From assembly GCA_019456285.1 (NCBI GenBank), contig VRUE01000005.1:20346-57218 (forward strand): a stretch of DNA of 36,873 nucleotides, in the 5' to 3' direction. Source of the stretch: Solirubrobacterales bacterium (GTDB taxonomy: Bacteria; Actinomycetota; Thermoleophilia; Solirubrobacterales; 70-9). Positions 12,656-20,170 of the stretch are shown here, piece after piece. Position 1 is the first letter of the stretch. Each line of letters starts with the position of its first letter. A program made the translations under genes and the position numbers. The notes under the pieces were generated by a model. The model saw only the letters and a program-made list of their open reading frames with translations. It did not search any database and was not told the origin of the DNA.

Positions 12656-14335
12656 TCACCCGACCATATCTCGGGCCGCAGCGCCCGCGGGGATCATCGG
12701 GAAGCAGTTCTCCTCCGGGGAGACGCGCACGTCGAGCAGCACCGGCCCGTCGGTCTCCAGCGCCTTCGCCATCATCTCCTCCAGGTCGGCGGCGTCCTCG
12801 CAGCGCATCCCGGTCGCGCCGAACGCCTCGGCGAGCTTCACCCAGTCGGGACTGGGGCCCATCTCGACCGCGCTGTAGCGACGGTCCCAGAACAGCTCCT
12901 GCCACTGGCGGACCATGCCCATGTAGCCGTTGTTCATCAGGAAGACCTTGACCGGGATCTCCTCGTTGACGCAGGTGGCCAGCTCCTGGCAGTTCATGAT
13001 CAGGCTGCCGTCGCCGGCCAGGCAGACGACCGCCTCGCCCGGGCAGGCGATCTTGGCGCCCATCGCGGCGGGAAGGCCGAAGCCCATCGTCCCCAGCCCG
13101 CCGGAGTTGATCCAGCGGCGGGGCCTGTCGAAGCCGTAGTACTGCGCCGCCCACATCTGGTGCTGGCCGACGTCGGAGGTGACGATCGCGTCGCCCTCGG
13201 TCGCCCGGTGCATCGCCTCGATCATGAACTGCGGCTTGATCTCGCCGTCCTCGCCGGGCTCGTAGTGAAGCGGGTACTCCTCCTGCCAGGCGTGGATCTG
13301 CTTCCGCCAGGCGTCGAGCCGGGAGGGGTCGGTCTGCAGCGCCCGGTACTCGCGGGTCAGCTTCGGCAGCACCTGCTTGGCGTCGCCGACGATCGGGATG
13401 TGGACGGGGATGTTCTTGGAGATCTCCGCCGGGTCGATGTCGATGTGGATGAATTTGGCGGCCGGGGCGAACTCGGAGAGCTTGCCGGTGATCCGGTCGT
13501 CGAAGCGGGCGCCGATCGCGACGATCAGGTCGGCCTCGTCCATCGCGTAGTTGGCGGCGCGGGTGCCGTGCATGCCGAGCATCCCCAGCCACTGCTGGTG
13601 CGAAGCGGGGAAGGCGCCGAGTCCCATCACGGTCGAGGTGACCGGGAAGCGGTCGGCGCCGGCCAGCTCGCGCAGCTCCTCGGAGGCGTTGGCGTTGACC
13701 ACGCCGCCGCCCGTGTAGAGGACCGGGCGCCTCGCGTTGGCGAGCGCCTTGGCGGCGATCCTGATCTGTTTGACGTTGCCGCCGGTCGAGGGTTTGTAGC
13801 CGGCCAGATCGACCGGCTCGGTCCGCGGCGCGTACTCGATCTCCGCCCGCGAGAGATCCTGCGGGATGTCGATCAGCACCGGCCCCGGGCGCCCGGTCGG
13901 GGCGATGTGGAACGCCTCGTGGACGTACTCGGGGATCTGGCGCGGGTCGGTGGCCTGGAAGGAGTGCTTGACGAAGGGCAGCGTCGCGCCGAGGATGTCG
14001 GCCTCCTGAAAGCCGTCGGTGCCGATCAGCTCGGTCCGCACCTGCCCGGTGACGAACACGGTCGGGACCGAGTCCATCATCGCGTCGGCGATCGCGGTGA
14101 CCAGGTTGGTGGCGCCGGGACCGGAGGTGGCGAAGGCGACCCCGACCCGGCCGGAGGCCTTGGCGTAGCCCTCGGCGGCGTGGCCGCCGCCCTGCTCGTG
14201 GCGCACCTGGATGTGGCGGAGCTGGGCGTCGACCAGCGCGTCGTAGGTCGGCAGGTTGGCCCCGCCGGGGATGCCGAAGATGTGCTCGACACCCTCGGCC
14301 TTGAGGCTTTCCATCAACGCGTCCGCGGCTCTCAT
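12656..14335 (-). CDS. ilvB: Acetolactate synthase large subunit
   Basis: MRAADALMESLKAEGVEHIFGIPGGANLPTYDAL; RHEQGGGHAAEGYAKASGRVGVAFATSGPGATNLVT; GDGSLIMNCQELATCVNEEIPVKVFLMNNGYMGMVRQWQELF. Confidence 0.97.
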   Translation of the reverse strand: MRAADALMESLKAEGVEHIFGIPGGANLPTYDALVDAQLRHIQVRHEQGGGHAAEGYAKASGRVGVAFATSGPGATNLVTAIADAMMDSVPTVFVTGQVRTELIGTDGFQEADILGATLPFVKHSFQATDPRQIPEYVHEAFHIAPTGRPGPVLIDIPQDLSRAEIEYAPRTEPVDLAGYKPSTGGNVKQIRIAAKALANARRPVLYTGGGVVNANASEELRELAGADRFPVTSTVMGLGAFPASHQQWLGMLGMHGTRAANYAMDEADLIVAIGARFDDRITGKLSEFAPAAKFIHIDIDPAEISKNIPVHIPIVGDAKQVLPKLTREYRALQTDPSRLDAWRKQIHAWQEEYPLHYEPGEDGEIKPQFMIEAMHRATEGDAIVTSDVGQHQMWAAQYYGFDRPRRWINSGGLGTMGFGLPAAMGAKIACPGEAVVCLAGDGSLIMNCQELATCVNEEIPVKVFLMNNGYMGMVRQWQELFWDRRYSAVEMGPSPDWVKLAEAFGATGMRCEDAADLEEMMAKALETDGPVLLDVRVSPEENCFPMIPAGAAARDMVG

Positions 14336-14387
14336 CGGACGGCGATGGTACCAGCGGGCCTACGCCTGGCCAGCAGGGGTTTGGGGC

Positions 14388-15557
14388 CTACCTGGATAGG
14401 CTCTTGGCGGGGTTCCAGTGGGTGCGGGGGTCGATCGAGCTCTCGATCACGTGCTCCTTGTGCCGCTCGATCGCGTGGATCATCGACTCGACCAGCTCCT
14501 CGCCGAGCAGGGTCGGCTCCAGCCCGAGGTCCAGCAGCTTGGTGTGGACCGCGTTGTAGTAGTGCTTTTCCGGCTCGACCCGGGGATTGTCGTAGTGCTG
14601 GATCTCCACCGCGTAGCCGAGGTGCTCGCCGGCCTGCTTGACCAGCTCGGCCAGCTCGCCGACCGAGAACTGCTCGGTGAACTGGTTGAAGACGCGGAAC
14701 TCGCCGCGCTCGGCCGGGTTCTCGACCGCCAGCTCGACGCACTGGAGCGTGTCGCGGATGTTGAGGAAGCCGCGGGTCTGACCGCCGCTGCCGTAGACGG
14801 TGAGTGGGTGGCCGATAACCGCCTGCACGCAGAAGCGGTTGAGCACGGTGCCGAAGATCTCGTCGTAGTCGAAGCGGGTGACCAGCCGCTCGTCGCGCGC
14901 CGTCTCCTCGGTCTCGATCCCGTAGACGATCCCCTGGTTGAGGTCGGTGGCGCGCAATCCCCAGATCCGGCAGCCGAAGTGGAGGTTGGTCGAGTCGTGG
15001 ACCTTGGAGCAGTGGTAGAGCGAGCCGGGCAGCTTCGGGAACGGCAGGGTGTCGGTGCGGCCCTTGTGCTCGATCTCGATGAAGCCCTCCTCGATGTCGA
15101 TGTTGGGAGTGCCGTACTCCCCCATCGTCCCGAGCTTGACCAGGTGGCAGTCGGGGACGTGGTCGCGCAGCGAGAAGAGCAGGTTGAGGGTGCCGATCAC
15201 GTTGGTCTGCTGGGTCTCGACGGCGCGCTCGCGCGACATCATCGAGTAGGGCGCCGAGGGCTGCTCGCCGTAGTGGACGACTGTTTCCGGGCGCGTATCG
15301 GCGACAACCTCGTCGAGGAAATCGCCGTCCTCGACCGCGCCGACGTAGTGGTGGATCTGCTCTCCGGAGACCTCGTGCCAGGCGTCGATCCGCTCGTCGA
15401 GCCCGCGGATCGGGATCAGCGAGGCGGTCCCCTGCTCTCGATGCCAGCGACGGCGGGAGAAGTTGTCGACGACCGCGACCTCGTGTCCGCGGGCCGAGAA
15501 CCTCAGGGCCGTCGGCCAGCCCAGGTAGCCGTCGCCCCCGAGGATGAGAACGCGCAT
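14388..15557 (-). CDS. sqdB: UDP-sulfoquinovose synthase-like NAD-dependent sugar epimerase
   Basis: MRVLILGGDGYLGWPTALRFSARGHEVAVVDNFSRRRW; VVHYGEQPSAPYSMMSRERAVETQQTNVIGTLNLLFSLRDHVPDCHLVKLGTMGEYGTPNIDIEEGFI; RATDLNQGIVYGIET; LNRFCVQAVIGHPLTVYGSGGQTRGFLNIRDT; EFRVFNQFTEQFSV. These are hallmark SQD1/SqdB blocks. Confidence 0.9.
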   Translation of the reverse strand: MRVLILGGDGYLGWPTALRFSARGHEVAVVDNFSRRRWHREQGTASLIPIRGLDERIDAWHEVSGEQIHHYVGAVEDGDFLDEVVADTRPETVVHYGEQPSAPYSMMSRERAVETQQTNVIGTLNLLFSLRDHVPDCHLVKLGTMGEYGTPNIDIEEGFIEIEHKGRTDTLPFPKLPGSLYHCSKVHDSTNLHFGCRIWGLRATDLNQGIVYGIETEETARDERLVTRFDYDEIFGTVLNRFCVQAVIGHPLTVYGSGGQTRGFLNIRDTLQCVELAVENPAERGEFRVFNQFTEQFSVGELAELVKQAGEHLGYAVEIQHYDNPRVEPEKHYYNAVHTKLLDLGLEPTLLGEELVESMIHAIERHKEHVIESSIDPRTHWNPAKSLSR

Positions 15558-15621
15558 AGCCGCGGCAGGGTAGCGGACGGGGGGCGGCAGGGCGCGCAAC
15601 CGAGCGCCATAGCATCCGCCC

Positions 15622-17100
15622 ATGGCGAGCGGGCTTGCGGCGCGAAACGGGGGGCGGGCGGGCCTCGCCGCCCTGATCGCGATCCTGCTGCTGGGCCTGG
15701 GGCTGCGAGCCGCGTACGCCTGGGAGGGCCGGGCGCCCGTCTACGACGCGGTCGCCTACGGCCGCATCGCCGAGAACCTCGACGAGGGTCGCGGCTTCAG
15801 GCTGGGCAAGGCGGCGACCCAGCCGGCCGGCAACTACTCGCCGGGGCTGCCGCTGCTGGTCGCGGGCATGCACAAGGTCAGCGGCGGCGGCGAGCGCTTC
15901 GCCCGCCTCGCGCTGGCGCTGATCGGCGCCCTCTCGGTCCTCTTCGCCTACCTGATCGGCCGCCGCCTCTCCGGCCCGGCCGCCGGGCTGATCGGCGCCG
16001 GCGCGGTCGCGATCTACCCGGCCTTCCTCGAGTACCAGGGGATGCTGATGGGCGAGCCGCTGGCCGCCGCCCTGCTCTCGGGGGCGGTGCTGGCGATGCT
16101 CTGGGCCGGCGGTGAGGAGGGAGGGCGGGAGTCCCCGGCCGGCCGCTGGGTTTTTCGCCTGGGAGGGCGACGGCCGTCCGAGATCGTGGGTGAGGCGAAA
16201 AACAGGACGCCGCGTCCGCCCGGGGACCCCCACCCTCCCTTTGTCGGATGGTTGGTGCCGGGACTGCTGCTCGGGGGGCTGGCGCTGGTTCGACCGGAGT
16301 ACCTGGCGATCTCGTTGCCGGTTGCCGTTGTGGTTTTCGCGCGAGGGGGGCGGGATGAGTGGAGGGCCTGCTTGCTTCAGCCCGTGGTCATGCTCGTCGG
16401 GTTGGTGCTGGTCGTTGCCCCCTGGACGGTCCGCAACGCGATCGCCCTCGACCGCTTCGTGCCGATCTCGACCGGTGGCGGCCAGGTTCTCTTCGCCGGC
16501 GCCTACCTGCCGTCCGGCGGCGACCCGCAGCGGGTCGGCGAGGAGGTGCTGGAGCGCCATCCGGGGCTGCGGCGGCGGCTGGCGGCCGAATACCTGCCGC
16601 CGGGCGCCGCCCCGACGCTGGCCGCGGTGCTGGCCCGGGTCAGGCTCGAGCAGATCCTCGCCGCGCTGGCGGCCCAGCGCTACCCGAGCCTGAGCAGCGA
16701 CGCGGCGCTGGCGCGGCTGGGCCGCGAACGGCTCTGGGACGACGTCACCGGGCAGCCGCTCGACTACGCCGGCTTCGTCGCCGCCAAGATCGGCCGGATC
16801 TGGGCCCACGGCCCCCGCGATGTGATGCGAGAGCCGCTCTGGGCGGCGCTGCACTGGGCGCTCGTCGCCTTCGGCCTGCTCGGCCTGGTCGTCCTGGCGC
16901 GCCGGCGCCGCTGGGAGGCGCTTCTGCTGGCCACGATCCTGCTCTCGATCACCGCGCTCGGCGGGTTGCTTGTCGCCTCGCCGCGGCGGGTGCTGGTGAC
17001 GATGCCGCTGGTCGCTGCGCTGGCAGGAGTCGGCGCCAGGCAGGCCTGGGGCTACCTGAGCCAGGTGCGGAAGATCGCGTTGGCGAAGCCGAGGCCGTAG
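15622..17100 (+). CDS. GT39/ArnT-like multi-TM glycosyltransferase
   Basis: GT-C architecture with luminal acidic motif (YDAVAYGRIAENL), multiple TM segments, paralogous to the 18083-19426 product. Carries an extra ~39-aa Arg/Pro/Gly-rich segment. Confidence 0.8.
   Translation: MASGLAARNGGRAGLAALIAILLLGLGLRAAYAWEGRAPVYDAVAYGRIAENLDEGRGFRLGKAATQPAGNYSPGLPLLVAGMHKVSGGGERFARLALALIGALSVLFAYLIGRRLSGPAAGLIGAGAVAIYPAFLEYQGMLMGEPLAAALLSGAVLAMLWAGGEEGGRESPAGRWVFRLGGRRPSEIVGEAKNRTPRPPGDPHPPFVGWLVPGLLLGGLALVRPEYLAISLPVAVVVFARGGRDEWRACLLQPVVMLVGLVLVVAPWTVRNAIALDRFVPISTGGGQVLFAGAYLPSGGDPQRVGEEVLERHPGLRRRLAAEYLPPGAAPTLAAVLARVRLEQILAALAAQRYPSLSSDAALARLGRERLWDDVTGQPLDYAGFVAAKIGRIWAHGPRDVMREPLWAALHWALVAFGLLGLVVLARRRRWEALLLATILLSITALGGLLVASPRRVLVTMPLVAALAGVGARQAWGYLSQVRKIALAKPRP
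16117..16241. repeat. Palindromic element apparently inserted in frame in the GT39 gene
   Basis: Left arm agggagggcgggagtccccggccggccgctgggtttttcgcc pairs imperfectly with right arm ggcgaaaaacaggacgccgcgtccgcccggggacccccaccctccct. The encoded segment is absent from the paralogue. Confidence 0.75.
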
Positions 17101-18125
17101 CGGACCACGGCGGGCTTCTTGGAGTGGCCGTGGAGGCGGCGCTCGACCGTGATCGGGATCTCCTTGGCCGGGATGCCGCGCTTGATCGCCTCGATCATGA
17201 ACTCGGACGTATGGAACTGCTCCTGGCGGAGGACGAGCTGCGGCAGGACCGTGGCCCGCACCGCCCGATAGCCGTTCGAGCAGTCGGTCACATGGGTGCG
17301 GGTGATCAGCGAGACGAGGCGGTTGAAGAAGACGATGCCCAGCTCGCGGGCGAGGTGGTCGCGGTCGGCCCGGCCGAGGACGCGGGAGCCGTGGGCGACG
17401 TCGACCTCGCGCTCGAGGACCGGCTTGACCAGGCGCTCCATCTCCGCGGGCAGGTGCTGGCCGTCGGCGTCGAGGGTGACGACGACCTCGGCGCCGGAGT
17501 CGGCCGTCAGCCGGTAGCCGGTCCGCAGCGCCGCCCCACCGCCGCGGTTGATCACGTGACGGGCGACGATCGCCCCGTGCCGGGCGGCGACATCCCCGGT
17601 GCCGTCCCGCGAGCCGTCGTCGACGACGAGCACGGCGGTCGGCACGCCGCAGACCTCGTCCGGGATCAGGTCCAGAACGCAGCCGATGCTCTCCGCCTCG
17701 TCGTAGGCGGGGACGACGATCGCGATCTTGCCGCGGAAGCGCTCCGGGAGGCCGGCCTGGCGGAACTCCTCCCAGGCCAGCCCCTCGAGCACCGCGGAGA
17801 GCTGGCGCGAGTTGCGCCCCGCCTGGGAGATCGCCCGCAGGACGAGCAGGAAGAGGACGAAGATCGCGAAGACGGCGAGGCCGAGGATGCGGCCGCCGTT
17901 GCCCCTCTCGAAGGAGAAGGCCGAGAGCAGCTTGTCCGTCACTTCGGTGCCGGAGACGACCGCCAGCCCGAGCCCGGCCGCCAGCAGGATAAGGACGTCG
18001 ACGTTGCGCAGTGAGCGGCGGCGGAGGACGGCGAAGGCGACGATCCCGGCAGCGACGAGCAGGCCGGCGCTGCGAAGCGCGGTCAGCTCGGAGGGGAAGA
18101 TGCCTGCCAGGGGAGCCATGGGCAT
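17052..18125 (-). CDS. DUF2304-like membrane N-domain fused to GT2 (dolichyl-phosphate-mannose-synthase-like) glycosyltransferase
   Basis: N-terminal TM block LRRRSLRNVDVLILLAAGLGLAVVSG...; then IAIVVPAYDEAESIGCVLDLIP, VLVVDDGSRDGT, NRGGGAALRTGYRLT, VVTLDADGQHLPAEM, DCSNGYRAVR. Confidence 0.85.
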   Translation of the reverse strand: MPMAPLAGIFPSELTALRSAGLLVAAGIVAFAVLRRRSLRNVDVLILLAAGLGLAVVSGTEVTDKLLSAFSFERGNGGRILGLAVFAIFVLFLLVLRAISQAGRNSRQLSAVLEGLAWEEFRQAGLPERFRGKIAIVVPAYDEAESIGCVLDLIPDEVCGVPTAVLVVDDGSRDGTGDVAARHGAIVARHVINRGGGAALRTGYRLTADSGAEVVVTLDADGQHLPAEMERLVKPVLEREVDVAHGSRVLGRADRDHLARELGIVFFNRLVSLITRTHVTDCSNGYRAVRATVLPQLVLRQEQFHTSEFMIEAIKRGIPAKEIPITVERRLHGHSKKPAVVRYGLGFANAIFRTWLR

Positions 18126-19426
18126 CGAGAGAATAGGGCGGCGGAGCCCCTGACCAGCGCCGCAGCGGCAAGCGGAAAGATGAGTGTCATCAGGATCTCG
18201 TTGCGGCGGCTGGCGGCGAGCGACGCCGCGCCGACCCCGGTGACGATGACGATCGGCGTAGCCATCGCGACCAGCTCCCACCACCATCGCCGCCAGGCCA
18301 GCACCCCGAGGCCGGCCAGCGCCAGGACGACGATCGCGACCTGCACGACCCGGCCGGCGGTGCTGCTCATCGCCTCGCCGACACCCCCGCTCCACATCCG
18401 CCACACCTTGCGAGCGGTCATCCCGAGGTACCCGACCGGGTCCTCGCCGAAGTACCCCGAGAAGTTCTGCTTTCCGATCCTGCCCAGGGCCGAGTCCCGC
18501 GGCAGCTCGTGGTAGCGAGCGGCGACGCGGTCGAACAGCGGCGTCGGGTTGACCCGGTCCAGCGCTTCGGACCCGGGCTCGAGGCTGCGCCCCAGGTAGC
18601 GCTCCGCCAGCAGCGCCTTGACCCGCTGGTACTCGCCGTCGGCGGGCAGGAAGGTGCCGACGTAGAGCGCCTTGCCGCCGCCGGTCGAGATCGGCACCAG
18701 CCGGTCGAGGACGATCGCGTTGCGCGCCGCCCAGGGGACGATGGGAAGCAGAAGGGCGGCGGCGAGGAGCGTCGCGGCCGCGGCCCCCGGGCGCCAACCT
18801 CGCTCCCGGCCGACCCGGAGCGCCGCGAGCGCCGCGAAGGCGACCCCGACGACCAGGTACTCGGGGCGGATCAGCGCCGTCAACCCGAACAGGAGGCCGG
18901 GCAGCAGCCAGGAGCGCAGGCGTTCCTGGCTGCCCGCCCAGAGGAAGGCGAGGACGGCGGCCGGCAGCGTGAAGATCGCCGGCGGCTCGCTGAACAGCGC
19001 CCCGGTCGAGTGGATGAAGGGCGGGTAGACGGCGACCCCGAAGGCCGCGATCAGCCCGACCGACCGGCAGCTGATCCTGCGGCCCAGCAGGTACACGACG
19101 ACGATCGCGCCCACCCCCAGCAGCAGCTCGACGATCCGCGCCGTCCCTTCCCTGGCCCCCCCTGTCGCGCGAAAGGCGGCCGCGTAGAGCAACGGCGCCC
19201 CGGGCGACCAGTCGCTGGAGTCGCGGAAGCTCGGGCCCCCGTAGCTGCCTTCCTCGTAGAGCGCCTTGGAGAGCGCGTAGTAAGCGCGGGAGTCGTCGCC
19301 GGGCGGCTGCAGCGGCTCGACCACCCGGTAGGCGCGCAAGCCGAAGCCGAGCACGACGATCGTCGCCAGCAGGATCAGCGCGACGCGCCCGTGGCGCTCC
19401 AGCAGCAGCGGTCGCAGTCGGCTCAC
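18083..19426 (-). CDS. GT39/ArnT-like multi-TM glycosyltransferase (paralogue of 15622-17100)
   Basis: VLGFGLRAYRVVEPLQPPGDDSRAYYALSKALYEEG; LLGRRISCRSVGLIAAFGVAVYPPF; multiple TM segments; NAIVLDRLVPISTGGGKALYVGTFLPADGEYQRV shared with paralogue. Confidence 0.82.
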   Translation of the reverse strand: MSRLRPLLLERHGRVALILLATIVVLGFGLRAYRVVEPLQPPGDDSRAYYALSKALYEEGSYGGPSFRDSSDWSPGAPLLYAAAFRATGGAREGTARIVELLLGVGAIVVVYLLGRRISCRSVGLIAAFGVAVYPPFIHSTGALFSEPPAIFTLPAAVLAFLWAGSQERLRSWLLPGLLFGLTALIRPEYLVVGVAFAALAALRVGRERGWRPGAAAATLLAAALLLPIVPWAARNAIVLDRLVPISTGGGKALYVGTFLPADGEYQRVKALLAERYLGRSLEPGSEALDRVNPTPLFDRVAARYHELPRDSALGRIGKQNFSGYFGEDPVGYLGMTARKVWRMWSGGVGEAMSSTAGRVVQVAIVVLALAGLGVLAWRRWWWELVAMATPIVIVTGVGAASLAASRRNEILMTLIFPLAAAALVRGSAALFSRCPWLPWQASSPPS

Positions 19427-19698
19427 GGCCGGCGAACTTCAGCAGGATCGGGCAGATAGAGGTCCGTCCCGCAGCGCGGACAGACCTGGACGTAGAGCTT
19501 CACGGCCCTGTGGCAGGTCGGGCACTGCCGTTCGGGTTCGGTCTTCTCGGAGCGGTGGAGGATCACCGCGACCAGGCCGAGCAGCGGCAGCACCGTGCCG
19601 ACGATCAGCCACAGCCAGAACGAGCTGCCCTTGGCGCGGCCGATTATCCCGGTGGCGAGGCCGAAGGAGAAGGCGATGACGGGGTACTCGAGTCCCAC
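19423..19698 (-). CDS. Small membrane protein with C-terminal zinc ribbon
   Basis: Two TM segments then CPTCHRAVKLYVQVCPRCG. 4-nt overlap with the downstream GT39 gene. Confidence 0.75.
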   Translation of the reverse strand: MGLEYPVIAFSFGLATGIIGRAKGSSFWLWLIVGTVLPLLGLVAVILHRSEKTEPERQCPTCHRAVKLYVQVCPRCGTDLYLPDPAEVRRP

Positions 19699-19712
19699 GG
19701 CCCTATTGTCGC

Positions 19713-19823
19713 CTGTAGCGGCGTCACCACATGGCGCGGCATGATCCGTTCCAGCTCGCGGGCCGCCATCGCGCCGCCGAATCCCTCGCCGGCGATGACG
19801 ACGCCCCAGGCCACGCCGTCGAT
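19713..19823 (-). pseudogene. Possible N-terminal fragment of an FAD/NAD-binding oxidoreductase (type II NADH dehydrogenase-like)
   Basis: Minus-strand reading IDGVAWGVVIAGEGFGGAMAARELERIMPRHVVTPLQ resembles the GxGxxG Rossmann start VVIAGGGFGGxxAARxLERxLP; no continuation. Confidence 0.45.
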
Positions 19824-19825
19824 TA

Positions 19826-19858
19826 CGGCACTTTGTGACAGCGTGTTACAAAGTGCCG
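19826..19858. terminator. Strong hairpin, terminator-like
   Basis: cggcactttgtgaca-gcg-tgttacaaagtgccg: 15-bp stem (one G/T pair), 3-nt loop, just 3' of the minus-strand gene ending at 19871. Confidence 0.65.
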
Positions 19859-19870
19859 GGGCTGTGCCCC

Positions 19871-20122
19871 TTATTCACCCTCGTCAAGACCTCGGCCAGC
19901 TATCTGGCCTTCCAGCATGGCCTTGGCGACGTGCAAGAGACCCAAGCGGCTATGCGGGCGCCCATCGCTGGCTCGGACCGAGATGTTCGAGCCGTGCGGG
20001 CCTAAGACCTCAACGATGGTGACGACATCTCCGACCTGGCAGTCGTCGCCAAACCGGCCCTCAAGCGCCTCCATCTGCGCTGCCACAACCTGTCCGATCT
20101 TGGACTGATCCAATGCCATCAA
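19871..20122 (-). CDS. Small conserved-looking hypothetical protein
   Basis: MMALDQSKIGQVVAAQMEALEGRFGDDCQVGDVVTIVEVLGPHGSNISVRASDGRPHSRLGLLHVAKAMLEGQIAG...; preceded by gaaaggagc RBS-like sequence. Confidence 0.65.
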   Translation of the reverse strand: MMALDQSKIGQVVAAQMEALEGRFGDDCQVGDVVTIVEVLGPHGSNISVRASDGRPHSRLGLLHVAKAMLEGQIAGRGLDEGE

Positions 20123-20170
20123 AGCTCCTTTCGAATTGAAATGATCAGGAAGTCCGTCATCATATTACGG

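Noticed and set aside
12549-12656. ilv leader/attenuator peptide or T-box in the ilvB-ilvN gap
   Set aside because: The sequence is explained by the dispersed palindromic element; no run of Leu/Ile/Val codons and no T-box (TGGNACC) architecture recognised.
14332-18171. 1279-aa minus-strand ORF and other very long antisense ORFs (e.g. 3814-6018, 23522-26275, 27464-29875, 31661-33391)
   Set aside because: Arg/Pro/Ala/Gly-rich shadow ORFs opposite strongly recognisable genes, produced by high GC3; no domain signatures of their own.
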